DNA of 64,000 nt, taken from positions 1 to 64,000 of the forward strand of contig CAYSQW010000001.1 in assembly GCA_964433135.1 (NCBI GenBank), given 5' to 3'. Of the stretch, positions 18,547 through 25,713 are shown one piece after another. The stretch is from CAYSQW01 sp964433135 (GTDB lineage: Bacteria; Acidobacteriota; Aminicenantia; Aminicenantales; Aminicenantaceae). The position numbers were made by a program, and so were the translations under genes. Below the pieces are notes generated by a model. That model saw only the letters and a list, made by a program, of their open reading frames with translations, was not told the DNA's origin and did no database searches. The stretch's first letter is position 1. Every line of letters begins with the position of its first letter.

Positions 18547-18575
18547 TTGACATGAAAAAAAAATCCCAATAGAAT
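18547..18575 (+). promoter_or_regulatory. Sigma-70-type promoter for the hdr/hyd/nuo operon
   Basis: Perfect -35 TTGACA (18547-18552), 17-base spacer, -10 TAGAAT (18570-18575, five of six). The predicted transcript has a 5' leader of about 230 bases before hdrC. This is one of the best promoter matches in the window. Confidence 0.6.
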
Positions 18576-18812
18576 TTAACGTAATCGTGGGACATTCTAT
18601 ATTTATCCCATCGTTACAATAAAGTCTATTGATGCAGAGACGTTTTTTTCTTGGGGAACTCAGCTTCGGCTGATATCAAACTAGCTTTACCGCGAGCAGC
18701 CGCTGTGTAATTGACCGTTACGCACGCAAAAAATGAACGTGGGTCCGTCCAGCAGCCATCGCTTATCACGCCGACACCCGGGGTTTCTCCATCCATCTGT
18801 AAAGGAGGCCTT

Positions 18813-19400
18813 ATGAAAATCCAGGAAGCGGTCACATTCGAAGGGGATTTAAACCGGGATTTCGCGCAAGAAATCCGGACGCGTTCGGGGTGCCATGAAA
18901 TCGATCTCTGTATTCAATGCGGGACCTGCAGCAGCGCCTGTCCCTGCGCCGCGTTCATGGATTACACGCCGCGAAAGATCATCTCCATGATAAAAAACGG
19001 CTTCAAGGAAGAGACATTGAAAAGCTTCACACCCTGGCTTTGCGCCTCCTGCTACAGCTGTCAAGTGCGGTGTCCATCCGAGATCAAGATCACCGACATC
19101 ATGTATGCCGTCAAGCGCATGGCGGTAGAAGAAAAAACATATCCCGCCCGATTCTCCATACCCAACATGGATAAGGCCATGCACGAAATACTCACCACAT
19201 TCGGCCGGAGCTCGGAAGTCTGGCTGATGTTGAACATGGCATTGAAAACCAGAAAACCAATGCCTTTATTGAAAATGATTCCTCTCGGGATGGGACTGAT
19301 GAAAACCGGACGCATGAGCATCAAGCTCGAAACCATAAAACAGAGAAGACAGCTGCGCCGGCTCTTGAAAGCCGTAAAGGAGGAAGAGAATAATGATTGA
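18813..19400 (+). CDS. hdrC: HdrC-like heterodisulfide reductase subunit
   Basis: Iron-sulfur subunit that passes electrons between HdrA and the HdrB active site. The 195-residue product has two complete 4Fe-4S motifs: Cys33-36-39-43 (CIQCGTCSSACP) and Cys77-80-83-87 (CASCYSCQVRCP), the standard HdrC spacing, with no membrane helix. The ATG at 18813 is set by a strong AAAGGAGG site; an in-frame start 102 bases upstream lacks one. It overlaps hdrB by eight bases and begins the 12-gene operon. In a non-methanogen, an HdrCB pair is expected to reduce a thiol/disulfide or similar acceptor; the substrate cannot be read from sequence. Confidence 0.92.
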   Translation: MKIQEAVTFEGDLNRDFAQEIRTRSGCHEIDLCIQCGTCSSACPCAAFMDYTPRKIISMIKNGFKEETLKSFTPWLCASCYSCQVRCPSEIKITDIMYAVKRMAVEEKTYPARFSIPNMDKAMHEILTTFGRSSEVWLMLNMALKTRKPMPLLKMIPLGMGLMKTGRMSIKLETIKQRRQLRRLLKAVKEEENND

Positions 19401-20280
19401 TTATGCTTACTACCCAGGCTGCTCCGTCAAATCCAGCGCCAAGCATTACGAGGAATCCATTCTTCCCGTCTTCCGTGAACTGGGAGTCAACCTCAATGAA
19501 ATCGAAGATTGGAACTGCTGCGGCGCAACCGCCACCCCATCGGTGGATAAATCAAAGACCGCCGCACTTAACGGACGCATCCTGGCTCTGGCTGAAAAAG
19601 ACAATGGAAATCTGATCGTTCCCTGCGCCGCCTGTTACCTTTCTCTGAAAAAATACCACCTGTTCCTCTCGGGTGGAAGCGAAGAAGCCCAAAAGACCCT
19701 CAATGCTCTGAAAACACAAGGGCTCGAATACAAGGGAGGCGTCCAGGTCAAACATCCGCTAGAAGTCCTGACTGCTGAAATCGGGCTGGACAAGATCAAG
19801 GACAGGGTTACGCGCCCTCTTTCAGGCCTCCGCGTCGCCAGTTATTACGGTTGTCAGGTCGTGCGTCCCTACGCAGATTTCGATGACGCCGAAGATCCGA
19901 CCACAATGGACAATGTCATCGCCGCTCTGGGAGCCGAGCCGGTCGATTACAGCGCCAAGACGCGCTGCTGTGGAGGAGCGCTGACGGCCAACATAGACGA
20001 GGTGGGGATCGAGCTCAATTACCTGCTGCTCAAGGAAGCCAAGCGCAAACACGCCGACGTTTTCGTCACTCTATGTCCGCTCTGCCTGTTCAACCTGGAA
20101 ATTTCCCAGAAAAAGGTCAATAAAAAATACAAACAGGATCTGCATACGCCGGTGCTTTTTTTCAGTCAGCTCATGGGCCTCGCCTTCGGTCTGTCTAAAG
20201 AAAGCATGGGCTTCCAGAGATCCCTGATCCCTTTAGATGCGATGTGGAATAAAATTGAATCAGGAGGGAGTAATGAGTAA
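19393..20280 (+). CDS. hdrB: HdrB-like heterodisulfide reductase subunit
   Basis: Catalytic subunit of the Hdr module. The 295-residue protein carries both CCG domains that hold the two non-cubane 4Fe-4S clusters in characterised HdrB: Cys10, Cys42-Cys43, Cys78 and Cys81 in the first, Cys154, Cys192-Cys193, Cys228 and Cys231 in the second. All ten cysteines are present, so a fully loaded disulfide-reducing site is expected. The gene overlaps both neighbours by eight bases, indicating translational coupling with hdrC and the HdrA half. Confidence 0.93.
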   Translation: MIDYAYYPGCSVKSSAKHYEESILPVFRELGVNLNEIEDWNCCGATATPSVDKSKTAALNGRILALAEKDNGNLIVPCAACYLSLKKYHLFLSGGSEEAQKTLNALKTQGLEYKGGVQVKHPLEVLTAEIGLDKIKDRVTRPLSGLRVASYYGCQVVRPYADFDDAEDPTTMDNVIAALGAEPVDYSAKTRCCGGALTANIDEVGIELNYLLLKEAKRKHADVFVTLCPLCLFNLEISQKKVNKKYKQDLHTPVLFFSQLMGLAFGLSKESMGFQRSLIPLDAMWNKIESGGSNE

Positions 20281-21124
20281 CAACGGACAACCCCGGGTCG
20301 GTGTTTTCATCTGCCACTGCGGCGCCAACATCGCCTCCAAAGTCAATGTCTATGAAGTCGTTGAATTCGCATCGAAATTGAACAGCGTCGCCGTAGCCAG
20401 AGAATACAAATTCATGTGCTCGGATCCGGGCCAGGAACTCATCAAGCAGCAGATTCGGGAACACCATCTCAACCGGGTCATCGTCGCTTCCTGTTCGCCC
20501 TTGATGCATGAGCCCACCTTCCGCGGCGTCACCAAAGAAGGCGGCCTCAATCCCTTTTTCTTTCAGATGGCAAACATACGGGAACACGTTTCGTGGGTGA
20601 CGGCCGACCCGGATCAGGCTACGCGAAAGGCCAAAGCCCTGGTATCGGCGGCCGTGCGTCGGGTGACGCTGCATGAACCCCTCACAAAAAAAGAAGTCCC
20701 GGTCCGCCCCGAAGTTCTGATAATCGGAGCTGGGATCGCCGGAATCCACGCCGCCTTGACCTATGCGAATTCGGGAAAGAAAGTCTACCTGGTCGAAAAG
20801 AATTCAAGTATCGGCGGACATATGTCGCTGCTGGATAAAACCTTCCCCACCCTGGACTGCTCCGCATGCATCCTCACGCCCAAGATGTCGGAAGTCGGGA
20901 AACACCCGAACATCGAACTCCTCACATGGAGTGAAGTCGAGGAAATATCCGGTTTCGTAGGAAGCTTTAAAGCCCGGATTAGGAAGAAGGCCCGCTATGT
21001 GGATATCGATAAATGCAACGGGTGCGGGGCCTGTTGGGAAAACTGTCCCACGACCATCAGCCCTTCGGAGAGAACAATAAGAAAGGGCTCTACGGTCATA
21101 AAAAACGTCAAGAGGACCGATTGA
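20273..21124 (+). CDS. HdrA N-terminal half (split HdrA)
   Basis: FAD-binding electron-bifurcating subunit HdrA, but only its first half. The 283 residues cover the N-terminal HdrA domain (RVGVFICHCGANI, 8-20), the flavin-binding GAGIAGI at 152-158, the DCSACILTPK motif at 195-204 and one 4Fe-4S motif (Cys248-251-254-258). It then ends after a short basic tail, where full HdrA (about 650 residues or more) continues with the inserted ferredoxin and second flavin lobe. That missing half is encoded 7.7 kb downstream in the gene at 28779-30551. The start at 20273 has AGGAGGG upstream. The next gene begins four bases after the stop. Confidence 0.9.
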   Translation: MSNNGQPRVGVFICHCGANIASKVNVYEVVEFASKLNSVAVAREYKFMCSDPGQELIKQQIREHHLNRVIVASCSPLMHEPTFRGVTKEGGLNPFFFQMANIREHVSWVTADPDQATRKAKALVSAAVRRVTLHEPLTKKEVPVRPEVLIIGAGIAGIHAALTYANSGKKVYLVEKNSSIGGHMSLLDKTFPTLDCSACILTPKMSEVGKHPNIELLTWSEVEEISGFVGSFKARIRKKARYVDIDKCNGCGACWENCPTTISPSERTIRKGSTVIKNVKRTD

Positions 21125-21127
21125 TCC

Positions 21128-21487
21128 ATGAAACTTATTGAAATCAAAGAACTCCTAAAAGCTGATTTCATATGCGGTCAAGAATTTTCGAACGAGGTGA
21201 TCGAGTTTGCGGGAGGGGCCGATCTGATGAGCGATGTTCTTGCCTTGGGCCGCCCGGGGATCCTGCTGCTTACCGGGCTGACCAACGCCCAATCCGTTCG
21301 AACCGCGCACATCATTGAGGCCAAAGCGGTCATCTACGTTCGGGGAAAACTTCCGGAAAACGCCGGAATCCGATTGGCCCGTGAGAAGCGGATCCCTCTG
21401 CTCAGTACAAAAATGATGATGTATCAAGCCTGCGGGCTGCTGTACACCGCGGGTCTGGAAGGAGTTCAAATTCAGGAAAATCCCTGA
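21128..21487 (+). CDS. DRTGG-domain protein
   Basis: A 119-residue protein consisting of a single DRTGG-like domain, a small alpha/beta fold found between CBS and other regulatory domains and in phosphotransacetylase-type proteins. Phrases such as GRPGILLLTGLTNAQSVRTA and the C-terminal CGLLYTAGLEG fit. A second copy of the same kind of domain forms the C-terminus of the hydrogenase-like protein two genes downstream. It is tightly packed (three bases after the HdrA half; one base shared with the next gene). A sensory or assembly role is inference. Confidence 0.75.
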   Translation: MKLIEIKELLKADFICGQEFSNEVIEFAGGADLMSDVLALGRPGILLLTGLTNAQSVRTAHIIEAKAVIYVRGKLPENAGIRLAREKRIPLLSTKMMMYQACGLLYTAGLEGVQIQENP

Positions 21488-21924
21488 TGAAACCAAACCA
21501 TACCGATGCTTTTTGCCAGAATTTTTTCATCAAAGGAGGTGATTTCAATAACGCCGGCTCGGTCTCATCCAAGGTCAAAGATATTCTCAACGATATCGGT
21601 ATCGATTCCGATATCATTCGGAGAACGGCCATCGCATCATACGAAGCGGAAATGAATGTCGTGATGTATGCGCGAAAAGCGGAATTCAAGCTTCGTCTCA
21701 CGCCTGCGTCCATTCACATCATCGTCGATGACGAAGGTCTCGGGATTTCGGATATCGAAGCCGCCATGAAGGAAGGGTATTCAACGGCCACCGCGGAAAT
21801 GCGGGAGATGGGATTCGGGGCGGGGATGGGTCTTCCCAATATAAAAAGAAACGCGGACGAATTTAAGATCTCTTCCGTCCCAGAAGAAGGAACAACGCTG
21901 GAGATCGTCATCCATTTGAATTGA
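21487..21924 (+). CDS. Anti-sigma-factor-type ATP-binding protein (HATPase)
   Basis: A 145-residue GHKL-fold protein resembling RsbW/SpoIIAB kinases. The N box lies in ASYEAEMNVVMYA (about 50-62), G1 is DDEGLG and the G2/lid region GFGAGMGLPN. It has no histidine-kinase phosphoacceptor domain. Such proteins recur next to [FeFe]-hydrogenase-like genes in anaerobes; their target is not known to me. No sigma factor or anti-anti-sigma gene is nearby. Confidence 0.8.
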   Translation: MKPNHTDAFCQNFFIKGGDFNNAGSVSSKVKDILNDIGIDSDIIRRTAIASYEAEMNVVMYARKAEFKLRLTPASIHIIVDDEGLGISDIEAAMKEGYSTATAEMREMGFGAGMGLPNIKRNADEFKISSVPEEGTTLEIVIHLN

Positions 21925-21927
21925 ACC

Positions 21928-23553
21928 ATGGAACAATACTATCATTCGCTGCGGATCGACAAAGATAAATGCACAGGGCATATGAAATGCATGCGGGTAT
22001 GCCCGACACAAGCCATCCGCGTAAAAAACGGAATCGCCGAGATCAGCGAGGAACGATGCATCGACTGCGGAGAGTGCATCACGGCCTGTCCCACCGGAGC
22101 AATCGTCCCGCTGACCGATCCCTTCGGCGAGCTCTCCAAATTCCGCCATACCGTCGCCCTTTCATCCCCTTCACTTTATGCTCAATTCGGCAGGGAGATT
22201 CTTCCCTCCAAGATTCTGGCCGGCCTGAAGAAGCTGGGCTTCGACGATTCTTTCGATCTAGCCACCACCTGTGGCGAAGTCAGCCTGGCGATCCATGCTT
22301 ATCTAGAGGAGTACAAGGGACCTCGGCCTATCATTTCAAACGCCTGCCCCACGGTCGTCCGACTGCTTCAGGTTCGGTATCCGTCGCTGATCGAACACAT
22401 CACCCCGCTTGAAATCCCCCGGGAACTGGCGGCCCGGGAAATCAAGAAAAAAAAATCCAAGCAGTACGGACTCAAGGAAAAGGAGATCGGCACCTTCTAC
22501 ATAACCCCCTGTCCGGCTAAGATGATTTCCATCCGCCAGCCTGCGGAAAAGAAGCGCTCCCATCTGGACGGGGCGATATCCATCTCCGATATCTACGGCC
22601 CGGTACTCTATGCGATGGAAAACATCGAGAAAGACCGTTTTCGTACCACTTTGGAAGGCATGTGCATCCTTGGGATCAGCTGGGCGGTCTCGGGAGGGAT
22701 CTGCCGTTCCCTGGAGTTGAGAAATTCTCTTTCCGTTTCCGGAATCACCGAAGTCATGAAAGTCTTCGACGATATTGAACGCGGCCGGCTGCGTCATATC
22801 GACTTCGTCGAAGCCCATTCCTGCCCGCATGGCTGTGTGGGGGGATCTCTCACGGTCGAAAATCTATATACTTCATATAACAAAATCCGCAAGCTGATTG
22901 AAACCCTAGAAATAGAACAGGTCAGCGTCTGCGCCGATTACGCAAAAGTGATCAAGCGGTACCAGGAAGACTACTTTCTCAAAGCAGGGAAACTGAAACC
23001 ACGTCCCATCAAACCATTCGGGGAAGACCTTTCCGTTGCCATAAGAAAACGAAAAGAAAAGGATAAAATCTATGCGGAGCTCCCTCAAATCGACTGCGGC
23101 GCCTGCGGTTCTCCCACCTGTATGACGTTTGCGGAAGATGTGGTTAATGGAGAAGCCGTACTATCCGACTGCATCATAAAAAAAAATCAATTGCGGAAAA
23201 AGGGGAAGAGGATGAAATTAAGCCAAATCCGTAAAAAATTAGGGCTGCAAACACTGGCGGCACCGGATGTGCCGGATCCGGATATCACCGGGGGGTATAC
23301 CAGCGACCTTCTCAGCGATGTCATGGCCCACAGCAAACCGGGGAACCTCTGGATCACCCTTCAAACCCACCAGAACATCATCGCCGTCGCCAAATTGAAA
23401 GACCTGGCCGGGATCATCATCGTCAACAGCCGTCAGCCCGATCCGGAGACTCTCGAGAAGGCCGAGTCCGAAAAGATTTTGCTTCTGGGTTGCGAAGATT
23501 CGGCGTACCGGATTTCAGCCAGACTATTTAATTTGAATCCCTCCGAGGACTGA
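21928..23553 (+). CDS. [FeFe]-hydrogenase-like protein with FeS and DRTGG domains
   Basis: A 541-residue redox protein. Order: ferredoxin region (Cys15, His18, Cys21, Cys25, where His replaces the second Cys; then Cys44-47-50-54), an H-cluster-type domain (about 70-330), a 4Fe-4S 'FeS' domain (Cys390-393-398 and Cys415) and a DRTGG domain (about 430-540). All four H-cluster Cys are kept: Cys140 (NACP, L1), Cys195 (TPCPAK, L2), Cys299 and Cys303 (SCPHGC, L3). The residue before Cys140 is Ala139 instead of the proton-relay Cys of fast hydrogenases, as in group C/D 'sensory' enzymes. So it probably binds an H cluster but turns over slowly, sensing H2 or redox state, or acts as an electron-transfer subunit. 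HydEFG maturases are not in the window. Confidence 0.88.
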   Translation: MEQYYHSLRIDKDKCTGHMKCMRVCPTQAIRVKNGIAEISEERCIDCGECITACPTGAIVPLTDPFGELSKFRHTVALSSPSLYAQFGREILPSKILAGLKKLGFDDSFDLATTCGEVSLAIHAYLEEYKGPRPIISNACPTVVRLLQVRYPSLIEHITPLEIPRELAAREIKKKKSKQYGLKEKEIGTFYITPCPAKMISIRQPAEKKRSHLDGAISISDIYGPVLYAMENIEKDRFRTTLEGMCILGISWAVSGGICRSLELRNSLSVSGITEVMKVFDDIERGRLRHIDFVEAHSCPHGCVGGSLTVENLYTSYNKIRKLIETLEIEQVSVCADYAKVIKRYQEDYFLKAGKLKPRPIKPFGEDLSVAIRKRKEKDKIYAELPQIDCGACGSPTCMTFAEDVVNGEAVLSDCIIKKNQLRKKGKRMKLSQIRKKLGLQTLAAPDVPDPDITGGYTSDLLSDVMAHSKPGNLWITLQTHQNIIAVAKLKDLAGIIIVNSRQPDPETLEKAESEKILLLGCEDSAYRISARLFNLNPSED

Positions 23554-23556
23554 GCC

Positions 23557-24288
23557 GTGCTGAAAACTTACAAGGCGGATCTGCATGTTCATACATGCCT
23601 CTCGCCCTGTACGGAACTCGACATGTCCCCACGTCGTATCGTAAATCAAGCCAAGACGGAAAGGATTGATCTCATCGGTATCTGTGATCACAATTCATCG
23701 GAAAATTCCCGTGCGGTCATGCAAGTCGGCAAGTCATTGGATATCCAGGTCATCCCGGGCATGGAAGTCACCTCGCAGGAAGAAGCCCACGTCCTGGCAT
23801 TGTTTGATGAATTGGGAAATGCTCTCCAACTTCAGGAATACATCTATAGACACCTGCCCGGCGAAAACGATGAAGAAGCCTTCGGCCGACAGGTCGTCAT
23901 GAATGAATATGATGAAGTGCTCAAACACAGCGACAAACTGCTGATCGGAGCCACAACCTTATCGCTCGAAAATATCATCGGCTCCATTCACCGATTCAAC
24001 GGAATCGCCATCGCATCTCATATTGACCGGGAGTCCTTCAGCATCATCAGTCAATTGGGTTTTATCCCCGAGGATCTGGAACTGGACGCCGTTGAAGTAT
24101 CACCTCATATGACGATTGAAGACGCCGGAAAAAAATACCCGGGACGTCATCCGATCATCAGCTCCTCCGACGCCCACTATCCCGAAGATATCGGCAATGC
24201 CTTCACAGCGTTCATTATGGAAAACGGGACGGTCGCCGAGATCAAGATGGCGCTGAATAATGAAAAGGGAAGAAGAATAATTCATTGA
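23557..24288 (+). CDS. PHP-domain phosphoesterase
   Basis: A 243-residue PHP-family protein (metal-dependent phosphoesterase fold related to TrpH and polymerase PHP domains). The metal ligands are recognisable: ADLHVHT at the N-terminus, the GICDHNS strand near residue 45, PGMEVTS near 67, ASHIDRE near 150 and SSDAHYPEDIG near 205. The start is GTG, four bases after the hydrogenase-like gene. PHP genes accompany [FeFe]-hydrogenase-like sensory clusters in other anaerobes, so it may act on a nucleotide signal, but the substrate is unknown. Confidence 0.87.
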   Translation: MLKTYKADLHVHTCLSPCTELDMSPRRIVNQAKTERIDLIGICDHNSSENSRAVMQVGKSLDIQVIPGMEVTSQEEAHVLALFDELGNALQLQEYIYRHLPGENDEEAFGRQVVMNEYDEVLKHSDKLLIGATTLSLENIIGSIHRFNGIAIASHIDRESFSIISQLGFIPEDLELDAVEVSPHMTIEDAGKKYPGRHPIISSSDAHYPEDIGNAFTAFIMENGTVAEIKMALNNEKGRRIIH

Positions 24289-24824
24289 AGATCATGGAAG
24301 ACCTGTCGCTTCATATCCTGGACATCGTGGAGAACTCCATCGCCGCGGAAGCGGAGAATATAAAGATCGACATCAAGGAAAACGAACGGAAAGATCTTTT
24401 AACCATAGAGATCAGCGATGACGGAAACGGAATGAACCCAGATCAGTTGAAAAAAGCGCTGGATCCATTTTTCACAACCAAGGCCCACCGGCGATTCGGT
24501 CTCGGCCTCTCTCTCCTGGCCGAATCGGCGAAAGCGGCCGACGGCAACCTCTCCATCTGCTCCGCCTTGAACGAAGGGACAAAGATATCGGCGAAATTCC
24601 GCCTCGGTCATATCGACTGCAAACCCATCGGAGACATGGCTCAGACGGTCATAAGCCTCATTATGGGGAACCCTGGGGTCAATCTCATCTATAGCCATAA
24701 AAAAAACCAACGTCAATTCCGTCTGGATACACGGAAAATCCAAGACGATCTTGGATCGAGCCCGTTGAATTCACCGGACGGGTTAAGAATGATCAAAGAT
24801 AAATTAAAAGGTCTTCCGAAATAA
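24285..24824 (+). CDS. Second kinase-type ATPase-domain protein (HATPase)
   Basis: A 179-residue GHKL protein with the histidine-kinase ATP-binding motifs: N box LHILDIVENSIAA, G1 DDGNGMN, F box DPFFTTK and G2 RFGLGLSLL. It lacks both sensor and dimerisation/His domains. The C-terminal ~50 residues are polar. The likely start is a TTG at 24285 overlapping the PHP stop, with GGAAGAAG upstream; an ATG at 24294 is the alternative. Different in type from the RsbW-like protein earlier in the operon (this one is like sensor kinases). Confidence 0.83.
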   Translation: MKIMEDLSLHILDIVENSIAAEAENIKIDIKENERKDLLTIEISDDGNGMNPDQLKKALDPFFTTKAHRRFGLGLSLLAESAKAADGNLSICSALNEGTKISAKFRLGHIDCKPIGDMAQTVISLIMGNPGVNLIYSHKKNQRQFRLDTRKIQDDLGSSPLNSPDGLRMIKDKLKGLPK

Positions 24825-24840
24825 TGAACAGGAGAAAAAA

Positions 24841-25296
24841 ATGAATGATGAAAAGCTGATCGAAATCATTGAGAAACATATGGGAGAAGAAGGCGCCCTC
24901 TTGAATCTCCTCCTTGAAGTCCAGGAAAAGTATAATTATCTTCCAAAAGAAGCGCTGGAAGAGATCTCTTCCTATATGAATATCCCTCTTTCCCGCCTCA
25001 ACAGCATTGCGACTTTCTTCAAAAATTTCAGCCTGACCCCCAGAGGGAAACACACGATTCACGTCTGTATGGGGACAGCCTGTCAAGTTTGGGGCGGGAA
25101 AAGGCTGGTGGAAAAAGTCGGGGAGGCATTGAGCATAGATCCCGGAGAAACGACGAAAGATCTCTCCTATACTCTTGAAACCATCAACTGCCCCGGCTGC
25201 TGCGGGCTGGCTCCCGTCGTTGTCATGGATAAAGACATTTACGGCAAAGTCACCAGAAACAAGCTTCTTTCATTGGTAAAAGAATATCAGGATTAA
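24841..25296 (+). CDS. NuoE/HndA-type 2Fe-2S subunit
   Basis: Thioredoxin-fold [2Fe-2S] subunit of NADH-linked complexes (24-kDa/NuoE, HndA). The 151 residues have the helical N-domain (EEGALLNLLLEVQEKYNYLP) and cluster ligands CMGTAC (C-x4-C) and, 35-40 residues on, NCPGCCG (C-x3-C pattern). Placed directly before the HndB-like and NuoF genes, the standard order of electron-bifurcating hydrogenases such as Hnd/Hyd complexes. Confidence 0.93.
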   Translation: MNDEKLIEIIEKHMGEEGALLNLLLEVQEKYNYLPKEALEEISSYMNIPLSRLNSIATFFKNFSLTPRGKHTIHVCMGTACQVWGGKRLVEKVGEALSIDPGETTKDLSYTLETINCPGCCGLAPVVVMDKDIYGKVTRNKLLSLVKEYQD

Positions 25297-25312
25297 ATCG
25301 AAGGAGAGAACA

Positions 25313-25699
25313 ATGCAAAAACTATCCCCAAAGGACTTGGAGAAAAGAAGAAACGAGGTAAAAAAAACCGTCATGCTGAGAGAAGGCGGTCCCTATAAAG
25401 CCAAGGTCACGGTCCATATGGGGACCTGCGGGATCGCCGCCGGATCAAGGAAAGTCATGAATGCTCTCCTCGATGAAATAGAAAAGAAAGATATTCAAGA
25501 CGTCCTTGTCGCCAATACGGGTTGTGCCGGATTATGCAGCCGGGAGCCCATGGTCACGGTGGAACTGGTGGGGAAGGCCCCCGTGAAATACGTGGACCTC
25601 GATGCCGATAAAATGAAAAGGATATTCGAAGAACACGTACTGGGCGGGAAAACCATCGCCGAGTACGCGCTCGGCTATGGAAGCGAGAAGACTTCTTAA
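25313..25699 (+). CDS. HndB-like 2Fe-2S ferredoxin-domain protein
   Basis: A 128-residue thioredoxin-like [2Fe-2S] protein. The ligand pattern HMGTCG-IAAG ... NTGCAGLCSREP matches the small subunit often called HndB in NADP-reducing [FeFe] hydrogenases. Only one Cys appears in the first motif (GTCG), as is usual for this subfamily. It sits between NuoE and NuoF and probably relays electrons to or from the flavin subunit. Confidence 0.87.
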   Translation: MQKLSPKDLEKRRNEVKKTVMLREGGPYKAKVTVHMGTCGIAAGSRKVMNALLDEIEKKDIQDVLVANTGCAGLCSREPMVTVELVGKAPVKYVDLDADKMKRIFEEHVLGGKTIAEYALGYGSEKTS

Positions 25700-25713
25700 T
25701 AGGGGGAATAAAC

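Larger units (their letters stand above)
18165..18812. other. Intergenic, divergent control region between lipoprotein and hdr operon
   Basis: About 650 bases without a gene I can support. It is A+T-rich in two stretches (18181-18235 and 18500-18620) and holds one promoter for each direction. The 230 bases between the plus promoter and the hdrC start could form a structured leader; I saw no recognisable riboswitch. Confidence 0.5.
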
